64,000 nt of DNA from Paenibacillus hemerocallicola (GCF_006265175.1 NZ_VDCQ01000010.1:49447-113446); one strand, 5' to 3'. Positions 19,097 through 28,645 are shown, counted from the stretch's first letter. A program made the numbers and translations. Notes: generated by a model from the sequence alone, not told the origin.

Positions 19097-19813
19097 ATGC
19101 TGCGGCTTCTCGCGCTATCGTTGGCCTTGGTTATATCAGGGTGCCAGCCGATTTACGGCACTTTGCTGAATAACGAAAAGCAGCAGGCAACCCAAACGGT
19201 AAAGCAAAAAATGGACCAATCGAACAAAGACTTTTTAACGGCAACGGAAAAAGGCGACACCGGGGCGATGATCAAGCTTCTTGCAGAGGGTGCGGATATC
19301 GATTCTACCGACGAAAGAGGCAGAACGTCGGCCATGATCGCCGTGCACACGAAGCAGTTGTCCGTATTCAAGCTATTGATCGAAAAAGGCGCCAACCTGA
19401 ACATTCGGGACGACCGTTCGGACAATCCGCTTCTGTATGCCGGAGCGGAAGGCATGCTCGACTTCGTCAAAGCATCGATCGCGGCCGGCGCCGACACGAA
19501 AATTACGAACCGTTTCGGCGGAACGGCGTTAATCCCCGCAGCCGACCGCGGACATGTGGAGATCGTGGAAGAGCTGCTCGCCCATTCCGACGTCGATATC
19601 GATCATGTCAACAATTTGGGCTGGACCGCCCTGCTCGAAGCGGTTCTGCTCGGAGACGGCGGAAACCATCACCAAACCATCGTGAAGCTGCTGATCGCTC
19701 ACGGCGCCGATGTCAATCTGGCGGACAGCAAAGGAGTTACTCCGCTGCAGCATGCCGCAAGCCGGGGCTACTCCGAAATGGTTCAGGCATTGACTGCCGC
19801 AGGAGGCAAGTAA
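19097..19813 (+). CDS. Ankyrin-repeat lipoprotein
   Basis: A 238-residue protein with a lipoprotein signal (lipobox VISGC, Cys at about 16), so it should be anchored on the outer face of the membrane. About five ankyrin repeats follow from residue 50: GDTGAMIKLLAEGADI, RGRTSAMIAVHTKQ, RSDNPLLYAGAEGM, FGGTALIPAADRGHVEIVEELL and GVTPLQHAASRGYSEMV. Ankyrin repeats mediate protein contacts; the partner is unknown. It starts 30 bp after the SLH gene and is probably co-transcribed, so the two may act together on the surface. Confidence 0.9.
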   Translation: MLRLLALSLALVISGCQPIYGTLLNNEKQQATQTVKQKMDQSNKDFLTATEKGDTGAMIKLLAEGADIDSTDERGRTSAMIAVHTKQLSVFKLLIEKGANLNIRDDRSDNPLLYAGAEGMLDFVKASIAAGADTKITNRFGGTALIPAADRGHVEIVEELLAHSDVDIDHVNNLGWTALLEAVLLGDGGNHHQTIVKLLIAHGADVNLADSKGVTPLQHAASRGYSEMVQALTAAGGK

Positions 19814-19856
19814 CAAACCGCCCCGCTTCTGACAGAACGCATAAAGTTTATACCGA

Positions 19857-19879
19857 GGAGCGGACCCCCGCTCCTTTTT
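19857..19879 (+). terminator. Terminator after the ankyrin lipoprotein gene
   Basis: Hairpin GGAGCGG/CCGCTCC with a 4-nt loop followed by TTTTT, 43 bp after the stop codon. Confidence 0.85.
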
Positions 19880-19988
19880 CGTGTCCCGCTACCCGTTCCG
19901 GCGAAACGGTCTGCGGATTTTGCCGTATACAATAGTATGACGAACGTCCATGTAGTATAGTAGTGCTTACGGAGCATAGAGGAGTCGA

Positions 19989-20426
19989 GTGCGAAATATG
20001 AAACTGCCGGGGAATTCATGCGTAGGCTGCTTGACGCTGTTCTTCGCTTCTTTTGTCATCTTGGCGATATTGGGCTGGCTCGCGAAATATTTCTGGATCG
20101 TGGCGATTTTGGGAATCGCAGCCGGCGTCATCTGGTATCGCGACAAAAATCGGAAGAAGCTGCACGAACGACAGCATATCGAGCGGCAAGACCGCGAAAG
20201 CGCCGAGAAAATCGTCCTCCGGGTAGCGGCCCGTAATCAAGGCTTCGTAACGCCGATGGAAATCGTGCTGGATTCGGACCTCAGTTTGGAGGAAGCGGGC
20301 GACATTCTCGAGCAATTGAGAAAGAAAGGGTACGCCAAGCTGCGGGTGGCCGAAAACGGATCTTACGTCTATCAGATCGACGGCTTATTGACTCCGCAGC
20401 AAAAAAGGGATTCCGAACGATTATAG
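19989..20426 (+). CDS. Small membrane protein with a winged-helix-like tail
   Basis: A 145-residue protein I cannot name. Residues about 10-50 form two close hydrophobic segments (VGCLTLFFASFVILAILGW and YFWIVAILGIAAGVIW). A charged cytoplasmic linker (DKNRKKLHERQHIERQDRE) leads to a C-terminal domain of about 65 residues. In that domain, ILRVAARNQGFVTPMEIVLDSDLSLEEAGDILEQLRKKG-type helices resemble a winged helix. The start may be GTG 19989 or ATG 19998; AGGAG at 19980-19984 fits the first better. Terminators on both sides make it a single-gene unit. Confidence 0.75.
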   Translation: MRNMKLPGNSCVGCLTLFFASFVILAILGWLAKYFWIVAILGIAAGVIWYRDKNRKKLHERQHIERQDRESAEKIVLRVAARNQGFVTPMEIVLDSDLSLEEAGDILEQLRKKGYAKLRVAENGSYVYQIDGLLTPQQKRDSERL

Positions 20427-20442
20427 TCTCGCCGCGGAACAC

Positions 20443-20486
20443 AACCTCCAATTCCACCGATGCGTGGGTATTGGAGGTTGGAGTTT
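20443..20486 (+). terminator. Terminator before the ion-channel gene
   Basis: Perfect 10-bp arms AACCTCCAAT and ATTGGAGGTT followed by GGAGTTTTT, 16 bp after the preceding stop codon. Confidence 0.8.
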
Positions 20487-20569
20487 TTGGAAGGCTAATA
20501 TTCCGGGCCCGTTCCGCCGGTAAATCGAGAATATCCGCCAATACGCCTTGGAGTGGAGTGAATGACCGA

Positions 20570-20905
20570 ATGATATCGTTTCTGCTCACTGTCAAACGCA
20601 TGCTGACCGGCCTGCTTCACGCCTTCAAGGAAAAAACGTTCAAAACGCTCTTCATTCTGACCTTGCTCATTTTGCTGTCGGGCACGTTGTTTTATCGCGA
20701 GGTCGAGCACTTCACCGTCGTAGACGCCTTGTATTTCAGCGCGATGACGCTAACGACGGTCGGGACCGCAGAGCTTGCTCCGCACACCGATCTGGGGAAA
20801 ATATTTACGGTCATCTACACGTTCGCCGGAATCGGCGTTATTTTCGGCGTCATTTATTACATAGCCAAAGGCATTCATTTCTCGTCCTCGTCCAAAGGCA
20901 AGTAA
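20570..20905 (+). CDS. Small two-helix potassium-channel-like protein with altered filter
   Basis: A protein of about 111 residues with the Ion_trans_2 layout: helix 1 (LFILTLLILLSGTLFYREVE), pore helix (VVDALYFSAMTLTTVG), helix 2 (IFTVIYTFAGIGVIFGVIYYIA). The selectivity filter is TVGTAE where potassium channels have TVGYGD, so the usual Tyr-Gly is replaced by Thr-Ala. No RCK domain is attached. The start is probably ATG 20570 with GGAGTG upstream; GTG 20558 is an alternative. It would assemble as a tetramer if it is a channel. Confidence 0.75.
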   Translation: MISFLLTVKRMLTGLLHAFKEKTFKTLFILTLLILLSGTLFYREVEHFTVVDALYFSAMTLTTVGTAELAPHTDLGKIFTVIYTFAGIGVIFGVIYYIAKGIHFSSSSKGK

Positions 20906-21009
20906 GAAAGCCGAAGCTTATTCTTGGTAACAATGTCGCATTTCGCTTTAACGAACCTAGACATTCATTAACTTAAACCGGCTTTCCGGGCTCTGCCGGT
21001 CTTTAAAGC

Positions 21010-21171
21010 TTACAAATGCTTGCGGTTCACCTGCTCGTTGCGGATCATCTGTTCCAGCTTTTCTTTGAGCTTGCCGTGCACGGCCGGCGTCTTCCGGATA
21101 CCGAACCAGCTTCTCCTCTTCTCCTTGGCCATCAGCTTCAGCATATATTCCTTCTCTTCCATTGAAAACAT
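21010..21171 (-). CDS. Small conserved-looking hypothetical protein
   Basis: A 53-residue basic, helical protein (MFSMEEKEYMLKLMAKEKRR...KLKEKLEQMIRNEQVNRKH) that I do not recognise by function. It has a good ribosome site (GGGGGATGG, 9 nt before ATG 21171) and codon use like its neighbours. It probably forms one or two amphipathic helices. It lies convergent to the ion-channel gene. Confidence 0.6.
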   Translation of the reverse strand: MFSMEEKEYMLKLMAKEKRRSWFGIRKTPAVHGKLKEKLEQMIRNEQVNRKHL

Positions 21172-21294
21172 GCATCCATCCCCCCTTAACAAGTAGTACG
21201 CGCCAACGGGAGCTTTCGTTTCGGTTCGATCGGCCGCAACGCACACAAAGAACCGGCCGCATCCGCATAGGTGCTGCCGGTTTTTTGCGCATAT

Positions 21295-24200
21295 TTAGTC
21301 CGCTTCCGCCTCGCGCAACGGCCTCCGGCGAAATTTGGCCAGAAATTCGTATACGATCGGCACGATGAATAGCGTCAATATCGTCGAGCTGATCAAGCCG
21401 CCGATAACGGTGACGCCCAGCCCTTTGGAGATCAAACTGCCGCTCGTGCTCTCGAAACCGAGAGCCAAAGGGAGCAGCGCACCCACGGTGGCAAGCGCGG
21501 TCATCAAAATCGGCCTTAACCGCGTAGAGCCCGCTTCGAGCAGCGCTTCGCGCGTGCGCATGCCGTCCCGCTCCATATGCAGCACCCGGTCCAGCAGCAC
21601 GATGGCGTTCGTAACGACGATGCCAATCAGCATGAGAGCTCCCATCATCGCAGAGGCGCTGATCGTTTCGCCGGCCAAATACAACGCGACGAGACCGCCG
21701 ATGATCGTAAACGGCAGCGAGAACAAAATCGCGAACGGCGTCAGCGCCCCTCCGAACGTAATGACGAGCAGCAAGTAGACGATGGCGATCGCCGCAGCCA
21801 TAGCCATGCCGAGCTGTGTAAACGTTTCGTTGATTTGCTCCGTCACGCCTCCGTAATCGACCTGGATGCCCTTCGGAAGGCCGAGCGCGCCGATGCGGCT
21901 CTGCGCGTCGGTCGAAGCTTGGCCGACATCTTTGGCGGCAATGTTGGCGGTGACCTCCACATACAGCCGACCGTCTTTATGCGTAATCGTATTCGGGGAC
22001 GTTCCCTTCTGGATCGTCGCGATCTCCTTCACCGGCACCTCGAAGCCGAGCGGAGAAGGGATGGTCATATTTTCGACGTCGGCAATCGCGGCAAACTGCT
22101 TCTGCTCGATCGTTTCGAATACGGAATACGGCTTGTTGTCGACTGCGACCTCGGTCAGTACGGGCCGTTCGCGTACCGGACTCAGCTTCATGGCGATTTG
22201 TCCTGCGGTCATGCCCAGTTTGCCCAGCTTCTGTTGGTCGGCTACGATCGAATATTGCTCGTAGGTTCGGGACAAGCTCGACTCGATCTTCTCGAAGGCC
22301 CCTTCCTTCCGCAGCTCGTCCTGAATCCGATCGACGGCAGGCTTGATTTGCTCCAGCGAATCCCCGTAAACGGAAAGACTGAGCTTATTCCCGCCGAAGC
22401 CGCCTCCGGCAAAATCCATCTCGCTCCACTTCCCCGCCGCATCCAGCTTCTGCAGCTCCGCGATCAGCGCTTCCTTCACCTGCTTGAACTGCTTCGTTTC
22501 GTTCTCGTATTGGACATAGAACAACGCCGATTTGTTCGTACCGAAGCTCATCGGATTTTGTCCGCCGACCGAATATTGCAGATTCGCGACGCCGTCCCGG
22601 TTCAAGATGAGCTTCTCCGCTTCCAAAGCGGCGGCTTCGACGTCGGCGATTCTTTTGCCGGGACCGGGACTGTATGTTATCATCGCATATTTCTGTTCTT
22701 CTTCCGGCAGAAAGCTGACGCCGACGACTCCGGCCAACCCCAAGCTGGCCGCAAGCAGGATGACCGCCGCGAGCGACGTCAACGCTTTATGGTTAAGCGC
22801 CCCGTTCAACGCCCTGCGGTAAAACCGGGCAATCGCGCCCGGCTTGTCCTCGTGTCTTCGTCTTCGTCTCGACCTTCTGCGGAACATGAAGTGGGCCATT
22901 GCCGGCACTACGGTGACGGCCACTAGCAAAGAGGCCAGCAGCGCGTAAACCATCGTCAGCGCAAACGGCATGAACAACTGTCCGATCGGACCGCTGACGG
23001 TACCGAGCGGTACGAATACGGCGATCGTCACGAGCGTCGAAGACAAGATCGGGATAAACATTTCTTTCGTCGCATCCAGAATGAGCGCCTTGCCGGAGAG
23101 CTGCTCGGTGCTTAAGCCCATCCTCCTGTAGTTGTTCTCGATGACGACGATCGAATCGTCCACGACTCTGCCTATCGCGACGGTCATCGCGCCCAGCGTC
23201 ATGACGTTGAGCGTGATCCCCGACTGCCGAAGCACGACAAGCGCGATGAGCAGCGATAACGGGATCGAGACGACGGAAATGATCGTCGTGCGGACATTGC
23301 GAAGAAACAGCAGGATGACAATCACGGCGAAGAGCGCGCCGAACAGCGCTTTATCGAGCATCGTGCCGATTGACTCCTCGATAGGCTGCCCTTGGTCGAG
23401 CATGACGAGCGCCTGGACGCCCGGATGGTCGTTCTCGAATTGCCGCGCCTTCCGCTTGACCTCGTTCACCACGTCGACCGTATTCGCATCCGACGTTTTG
23501 GACACATTGATGCCGATCGATACGTTGCCGTTCGTGCGCGAGATCGACTCCGCTCTGCCTTCCATCCGGATGTCGGCTATATCCGCAAGTCGTACGGTAG
23601 CCATTCCCGCCGAGGCAGCGGGCGTTCCTCCCCCTGCTCCGGGTGCATTGGGTGCAACGGGTGCAAAGGTGGTGCCGGCAGGAATGCCGGGGATTGAAGG
23701 GATTAAGGGAATCGCCAAATTTTTCAGATCGTCCAATGTCGCAACGTTGCCGTCTACTACAATCGACTTCTCGGCGTTTTCCATCTCGAACAAGCCTAGC
23801 GGCACTTTGACGGCAGAGCCCTTAATAATGCCCTTTACCGTATCTTCGCTTATCGAGAGCGAATTCAACTTGTCTCGGTCGAAGTACAGGCTCACCTCCT
23901 GGACGTATTGACCGGAGATCGCGACTTTACCCGCGCCTTCCACGCCTTCAAGCGATGACTTCAGCTGCTCCTCCACCAGCTTCGTAAGGTCGTCAAGCTT
24001 CCAATTTTGCCCGGAAATGCTGAGCGAGATGACGGGAAAATCGTTCAAGCTGATTTTGGAGACGTTCACTTCCTGCACGCCGCTCGGCAAAACAAACGAA
24101 GCGAGCGCTTGTCGCAATTCGTTCTCGGCATCGTCCATTTTCGTCCCGTAGCCGTACTCCACGAAAATGGAGGAAGCGTTCTCCATCGACGTGGACGTAA

Positions 24201-24441
24201 CCGTATTGACGTTTCCCAAGTTTTTAATCCGTTGCTCGAGCGGATTGCCGAGCTTGTCCGCGACTTCCTGCGGCGCCGCTCCCGGCAGGACGGCCGTTAC
24301 GGTCAGGAAAGGGACTTCAATGTTCGGGATCGTCTCCTTCTTCATCCCAAGACCGGCGAACATGCCGGCCGCGGTTACGATCAAGGTCAAAATCAAGACG
24401 GCGAACTTGTTGTTCAAGGAAAAACGAATGACGCTGCGCAA
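21295..24441 (-). CDS. RND-family efflux transporter (SwrC/AcrB-like)
   Basis: Proton-driven inner-membrane exporter of 1048 residues, full AcrB length. N-terminal TM1 is KFAVLILTLIVTAAGMFAG. The first periplasmic-type loop carries the porter signature IPNIEVPFLTVTAVLPGAAPQEV. TM4 has GRVVDDSIVVIENNYRR, whose Asp-Asp is the proton relay. The second half ends with the TM9-12 block. A Pro/Gly/Ala-rich insert (about residues 265-285) lies in the first loop. It resembles B. subtilis SwrC (YerP), which exports surfactin-like compounds. No membrane-fusion partner is nearby, as usual for Firmicute RND pumps. Substrate unknown. Confidence 0.93.
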   Translation of the reverse strand: MRSVIRFSLNNKFAVLILTLIVTAAGMFAGLGMKKETIPNIEVPFLTVTAVLPGAAPQEVADKLGNPLEQRIKNLGNVNTVTSTSMENASSIFVEYGYGTKMDDAENELRQALASFVLPSGVQEVNVSKISLNDFPVISLSISGQNWKLDDLTKLVEEQLKSSLEGVEGAGKVAISGQYVQEVSLYFDRDKLNSLSISEDTVKGIIKGSAVKVPLGLFEMENAEKSIVVDGNVATLDDLKNLAIPLIPSIPGIPAGTTFAPVAPNAPGAGGGTPAASAGMATVRLADIADIRMEGRAESISRTNGNVSIGINVSKTSDANTVDVVNEVKRKARQFENDHPGVQALVMLDQGQPIEESIGTMLDKALFGALFAVIVILLFLRNVRTTIISVVSIPLSLLIALVVLRQSGITLNVMTLGAMTVAIGRVVDDSIVVIENNYRRMGLSTEQLSGKALILDATKEMFIPILSSTLVTIAVFVPLGTVSGPIGQLFMPFALTMVYALLASLLVAVTVVPAMAHFMFRRRSRRRRRHEDKPGAIARFYRRALNGALNHKALTSLAAVILLAASLGLAGVVGVSFLPEEEQKYAMITYSPGPGKRIADVEAAALEAEKLILNRDGVANLQYSVGGQNPMSFGTNKSALFYVQYENETKQFKQVKEALIAELQKLDAAGKWSEMDFAGGGFGGNKLSLSVYGDSLEQIKPAVDRIQDELRKEGAFEKIESSLSRTYEQYSIVADQQKLGKLGMTAGQIAMKLSPVRERPVLTEVAVDNKPYSVFETIEQKQFAAIADVENMTIPSPLGFEVPVKEIATIQKGTSPNTITHKDGRLYVEVTANIAAKDVGQASTDAQSRIGALGLPKGIQVDYGGVTEQINETFTQLGMAMAAAIAIVYLLLVITFGGALTPFAILFSLPFTIIGGLVALYLAGETISASAMMGALMLIGIVVTNAIVLLDRVLHMERDGMRTREALLEAGSTRLRPILMTALATVGALLPLALGFESTSGSLISKGLGVTVIGGLISSTILTLFIVPIVYEFLAKFRRRPLREAEAD

Positions 24442-24760
24442 ATTACCACTCCTCGCGATGAATTCGGTCGATACGGGTCAGTATCATTTTGCGCCTTTTT
24501 CCCATTTTCCATGAAAGTCTTTTCCATAACCGACTCACAATGCTATAAATATTGCGAATTTTCGCGTCCAACCGACAGTTGCCGCCGGGACAGACATGAA
24601 ACCCGTCGAAGCCGCATACTTTTAACTATCGTTTCGGGAATTTACTAGGCTGATGTTGACCTGACGTCGAAAGACGTTTTTCTTTTGGTTTCGGAAACGT
24701 GCGGCGGCATAGCCGTATCGATCCGGCAACACGATTTTACTTGCGGGAGGATGAGGTGGG
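24442..24760. other. Divergent promoter region between RND transporter and asnB
   Basis: No gene. It must carry promoters for both flanking genes. A small hairpin ACGTC-GAAA-GACGT followed by TTTTCTTTT (24664-24686) lies about 75 bp before the asnB start. It is oriented like a terminator for plus-strand transcription, so it may be an attenuator in the asnB leader. I saw no T-box core motif. Confidence 0.4.
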
Positions 24761-26605
24761 ATGTGCGGAATAACGGGATGGATCGACTGGCGAAAGGACC
24801 TGACACAGCATGCGTCCGTGCTCGTCGACATGACCGAAACGATGGCGCTCCGCGGCCCGGACGCTTCCGGTACTTGGCTGTCCCGGCATTGCGCGCTCGG
24901 ACATCGCAGACTGAGCGTCATGGATCCGGCGAACGGGGCACAGCCGATGACCCGGACGAAGGGCGACACGTTCTACACGATCGTATACAACGGGGAGCTG
25001 TACAACGCGATCGAGCTGAGAAAAGAGCTCGAGCAAAGAGGTTATTCGTTCTCGACGAACTGCGATACGGAGGTGCTGCTCCTCTCGTATGTCGAGTGGG
25101 GCCGCTCATGTCTGGACCGGTTCAACGGCATATTCGCTTTCGCGATCTGGAACAGCGAGGAGCAATCGCTCTTCTTGGCGAGAGACCGGCTGGGAGTCAA
25201 ACCGCTCTTCTACGCCGAGCGGAACGGCCTGTTCGCCTTCGGCTCCGAACCGAAGGCGATTCTCGCCCACCCCGATTTCCCAGCGGAAATCGGCCGCGAA
25301 GGTTTGGCTGAGCTGTTCGTCATCGGGCCTGCCCGGACGCCCGGCCACGGCGTTTACAAGCATCTGGCCGAATTGAAGCCAGGGCACTTCATGATCGTTG
25401 ACCGTTCCGGCGTCTCGATCCGCACGTACTGGAAGCTGGAGAGCAAGCCGCACGAGGAAGACGTGGAACAGACGGCCTCGCGCATTCGCGAGCTGCTGCT
25501 GGATACGGTGGAGCGTCAGCTGATCTCCGACGTTCCGGTGTGTACGCTGCTGTCCGGCGGTCTCGATTCCAGCGCATTGACCGCTATCGCCGTGCAATAC
25601 TACAACCGGACCGGCCAAGGCATCGTCCCTACGTACTCCGTCGACTATGTCGACAACGACAAGCATTTCAAAGCCAACGTATTCCAACCGAACTCGGACG
25701 CCCCATGGATCCAAAGGATGGTCGACGTTCTCGGAACGGAGCAACACCATATCAGGTTCGATACGCCGGAGCTTGTCGATTCGCTGCTCGACGCGATGAG
25801 GGCCCGCGATCTGCCCGGAATGGCCGATGTGGACGGCTCGTTGTACCTGTTTTGCCGCGAAATCAAAAAAGGGGCTACGGTTGCCTTGTCGGGCGAGGCG
25901 GCCGACGAAATATTCGGCGGCTACCCTTGGTTCCACCGGGAGGAATCGCTGAATGCGAACACGTTCCCGTGGTCGTTATCCGCGGGCATCCGCATCGATT
26001 TGCTGAGCAAGGATACGGCGGACTGGCTGCGCCCCCGCGAATATTTGGACGAACGGTACCGCCAAGCTCTGGACGAAGTGCCGCATCTGAATGGAGAAGC
26101 CGGCATCGTGAGGCGCATGCGGGAAATGTCGTATTTGAACATTACCCGCTTCATGCCGACGCTGCTCGACCGGAAAGACCGGATGAGCATGGCCGTAGGG
26201 TTGGAGGTGCGCGTGCCTTATTGCGATCATCGGCTGGTCGAATACGTATGGAACGTTCCTTGGGAAATCAAAACGGCCGGCGACCGCGAAAAGGGCATTT
26301 TGCGCAAGGCGCTGAAGGGCATACTGCCGGAAGACGTGCTGACCCGCAAAAAGAGCCCTTATCCGAAAACGCACAATCCGAACTATTTGGCCGCCACCCG
26401 GGCTTGGGTGCAGTCGATTCTCGACGACCCTTCCTCGCCGGTGCTGCAATTTTTGGATACGGAGCATCTTCGCAAATTGGCAGCTCCGGAATCGGCGACG
26501 ATGGATTTGCCGTGGTTCGGACAGCTGATGTCCGGTCCGCAGCTGTTCGCCTACATCGGCCAAATGGACGCCTGGCTGCGGGAGTACAACGTCTCGATCC
26601 GCTAA
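24761..26605 (+). CDS. asnB: Asparagine synthase (glutamine-hydrolysing)
   Basis: Converts aspartate to asparagine with ATP and glutamine. It has 614 residues. The N-terminal class II glutaminase begins MCGITGW, where Cys2 becomes the nucleophile, with RGPDASG and NGELYN. The synthetase domain has the PP-loop LLSGGLDSSA and VALSGEAADEIFGGYPW. The length equals B. subtilis AsnO, the sporulation paralogue, but identity by eye cannot separate AsnB from AsnO. The ATG is fixed by the need for Cys2, and GGAGG lies upstream. A terminator follows at 26782. Confidence 0.93.
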   Translation: MCGITGWIDWRKDLTQHASVLVDMTETMALRGPDASGTWLSRHCALGHRRLSVMDPANGAQPMTRTKGDTFYTIVYNGELYNAIELRKELEQRGYSFSTNCDTEVLLLSYVEWGRSCLDRFNGIFAFAIWNSEEQSLFLARDRLGVKPLFYAERNGLFAFGSEPKAILAHPDFPAEIGREGLAELFVIGPARTPGHGVYKHLAELKPGHFMIVDRSGVSIRTYWKLESKPHEEDVEQTASRIRELLLDTVERQLISDVPVCTLLSGGLDSSALTAIAVQYYNRTGQGIVPTYSVDYVDNDKHFKANVFQPNSDAPWIQRMVDVLGTEQHHIRFDTPELVDSLLDAMRARDLPGMADVDGSLYLFCREIKKGATVALSGEAADEIFGGYPWFHREESLNANTFPWSLSAGIRIDLLSKDTADWLRPREYLDERYRQALDEVPHLNGEAGIVRRMREMSYLNITRFMPTLLDRKDRMSMAVGLEVRVPYCDHRLVEYVWNVPWEIKTAGDREKGILRKALKGILPEDVLTRKKSPYPKTHNPNYLAATRAWVQSILDDPSSPVLQFLDTEHLRKLAAPESATMDLPWFGQLMSGPQLFAYIGQMDAWLREYNVSIR

Positions 26606-26781
26606 TACGCCTATGCGCATATAACAGTTTGGTAATGATTGCTGCAGGTTCAATAACCTCCATATGCCGGAAAAAGGCAAATTGCGCAAAAAGGTCACAA
26701 ATAAGCAAATTGGGTTCTCTTTTCGCCAGCTGCTGCTTGCGAGGATCGCGCAAAACCGTAATCCGTTCCGATTCCACGACA

Positions 26782-26806
26782 AAAAGAGGGCACTCGGCCC
26801 TCTTTT
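26782..26806. terminator. Bidirectional terminator between asnB and the minus-strand operon
   Basis: Arms AAAAGAGGG and CCCTCTTTT around a short loop, working in both directions for the convergent genes on either side. Confidence 0.85.
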
Positions 26807-26838
26807 CGTTGTTTCGTGCTAGCTCGAACATTGCAACC

Positions 26839-27027
26839 TCAGCTCTCCATCAACCGGCGCGCTTCCCGGAGCGCCGCAAGCAGCTCGTCCAGCTCTGCGA
26901 CATCCAATCGGATCGTCATGTACGACGGAACGAGTCCTCCGTCGTTTACTTCGAGCATCGCCGTCTTGTCACTTTTATCGAATCGCACTTCGATCCTGTC
27001 GTTCGACAACAAGTTTTGCCACATCAT
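26839..27027 (-). CDS. Small hypothetical protein downstream of rdgB
   Basis: A 62-residue acidic protein (MMWQNLLSNDRIEVRFDKSDKTAMLEV...DVAELDELLAALREARRLMES) of unknown function, predicted as a small beta sheet followed by a C-terminal helix. ATG 27027 has GGAGAGGGAG upstream. It starts 23 bp after the rdgB stop codon, so it is probably the last gene of the gerM-rph-rdgB group. In B. subtilis the gene at this place is the phosphoesterase ysnB, and this protein is not that. Confidence 0.7.
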   Translation of the reverse strand: MMWQNLLSNDRIEVRFDKSDKTAMLEVNDGGLVPSYMTIRLDVAELDELLAALREARRLMES

Positions 27028-27050
27028 CCGGCTCCCTCTCCTCTTCCCGG

Positions 27051-27716
27051 TCACGCTTCGGATTCGCGGAGAAGCTCCTGCAGCTTGGCCAGCGCCCGCG
27101 AGCGGTGACTGATCTCGTTTTTGCGCGTCATCGGCAATTGCGCCATCGTCTGGCCGAACTCGGCCATATAGAACAGCGGATCGTATCCGAAGCCGTTCTC
27201 TCCGATCAACGTATCGATGACGAAGCCCTCGCACTGCCCTTCTACCTGCACGGGCGGCGAATGCGGATCGTACAGTGCCAGCGAGCAGACGAATCGGGCC
27301 GGGCTCAACAGCCGGACTTCCCTGCCGTCGGCTGCTGCAGATTCGACCGCCAGCCGCCCCGCCTCCGCCAGCAGCTCCAGCTCGCGAAGCAGCTTGGCGT
27401 TATTGTCGGCGTCCTTCGCCCCCGGTCCGGCATATCTCGCGGAGTATACCCCGGGACGTCCGTCCAGCGCATCGACGCACAAGCCGGAGTCGTCGGCAAG
27501 CGCGGGAACCCCGAGCAGCTCGGCTACGGTCTTCGCCTTCGTCAGCGCGTTGTCGGCAAACGTCTCGCCTTCCTCCGGGATGTCCGGAATTTGCGGATAG
27601 TCGTTCAGACAACGCGCCACAATGCCGAACGGCTCGAACAGCAAGGCGAACTCGCGCGCTTTGCCCGCATTCTTAGTGGCGATGACGAGCTCCTTATTTT
27701 TTGGCGTTTGCGGCAT
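27051..27716 (-). CDS. rdgB: dITP/XTP pyrophosphatase (RdgB/HAM1 family)
   Basis: House-cleaning enzyme hydrolysing dITP, XTP and related non-canonical purine triphosphates. The N-terminal signature [13 protein letters not shown] and the metal-binding [10 protein letters not shown] are visible, with GFGYDPLF and SHRSRAL near the C-terminus. I choose ATG 27716 (MPQTPKNKE), which has GGGAG 9 nt upstream and overlaps the end of rph by 23 bp. A longer start at 27734 is possible. The rph-rdgB pair is translationally coupled, as in B. subtilis (rph-ysnA). Confidence 0.95.
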   Translation of the reverse strand: MPQTPKNKELVIATKNAGKAREFALLFEPFGIVARCLNDYPQIPDIPEEGETFADNALTKAKTVAELLGVPALADDSGLCVDALDGRPGVYSARYAGPGAKDADNNAKLLRELELLAEAGRLAVESAAADGREVRLLSPARFVCSLALYDPHSPPVQVEGQCEGFVIDTLIGENGFGYDPLFYMAEFGQTMAQLPMTRKNEISHRSRALAKLQELLRESEA

Positions 27717-28458
27717 TGGCACCAGCTCCCACAACGGCGGTTAAAGGCCCGAGCGTATCCTTCTGCTTGCCGATCATCGCCTGAATCCCGATCTCGGCCG
27801 CGGCCAGCAAGTCGTTCAGCTCCTCGCGGGTAAACGGCGATTCCTCGCCCGTGCCTTGAACCTCCACGAATTTGCCAAGGCCTGTCATGACGACATTCAT
27901 ATCGACCTTCGCCTGCGAATCTTCCTCATAATTGAGATCGAGACAAACCTGATTTTTCACCACGCCGACACTGACCGAAGCCAAATAGTCGGTAATCGGC
28001 GATTTGCTCAGCTTCCCGCCCTGTATCAGCTTGTTCACCGCCATGCACAGCGCGACGAAAGCCCCCGTAATCGACGTGGTGCGCGTTCCGCCGTCGGCCT
28101 GGATGACGTCGCAATCGAGCGTGATCGTCCGCTCGCCGAGCGCCTCCAGGTTGACGACCGAGCGAAGCGCGCGACCGATCAGCCGCTGGATTTCCATCGT
28201 CCGGCCGCCGATTTTTCCCTTGGCCGCTTCCCGTTGGTTGCGCACCTGGGTCGCCCGCGGCAGCATCGAATATTCGGCCGTAATCCAGCCGCGTCCTTGA
28301 CCTTTCATGAAAGGAGGCACCCGCTCCTCGATCGATGCGGTGCAAATTACTTTCGTGTCGCCAACCTCGATCAGGACGGAGCCTTCCGCATGCTTGATAT
28401 AATGGGGCGTAATCGTAACCGCCCGCGTTTCGTCGTATTGTCTGCCGTCGGTTCTCAT
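27694..28458 (-). CDS. rph: Ribonuclease PH
   Basis: Phosphate-dependent 3'-5' exoribonuclease trimming tRNA 3' ends. It has 254 residues in a single PNPase/RNase PH-type domain. Visible signatures are [12 protein letters not shown] at the N-terminus, [11 protein letters not shown], the Arg-rich tRNA-binding and catalytic loop [14 protein letters not shown], and [18 protein letters not shown]. It lies between gerM and rdgB, the B. subtilis order. Confidence 0.97.
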   Translation of the reverse strand: MRTDGRQYDETRAVTITPHYIKHAEGSVLIEVGDTKVICTASIEERVPPFMKGQGRGWITAEYSMLPRATQVRNQREAAKGKIGGRTMEIQRLIGRALRSVVNLEALGERTITLDCDVIQADGGTRTTSITGAFVALCMAVNKLIQGGKLSKSPITDYLASVSVGVVKNQVCLDLNYEEDSQAKVDMNVVMTGLGKFVEVQGTGEESPFTREELNDLLAAAEIGIQAMIGKQKDTLGPLTAVVGAGANAANAKK

Positions 28459-28645
28459 GCTGGCACCCCCGTCAATTGTTATCCGCTTGTAAAGCCTCCC
28501 TCATTTTACCAAACACCGGATCGAAAAGAAACCGCCAAGCCATGTTTGTAAAAGCCTAAAAAAGATGCCCTCCGGCGGAACGGGTCCGCGGGAAAGCATC
28601 GCATCCGGTCATAGGCTTTTTCGGTTCAGACGGATCAGGCTGAAC

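Noticed and set aside
21577..22926. 449-residue plus-strand reading frame opposite the RND transporter gene
   Set aside because: Arg- and Asp-rich shadow of the transporter gene; the transporter has full-length homology and correct membrane topology.
25540..27108. Long plus-strand reading frame inside and beyond asnB
   Set aside because: It is a shifted-frame shadow of asnB with Arg/Ala/Gly-rich composition and no ribosome site; asnB itself has all catalytic motifs.
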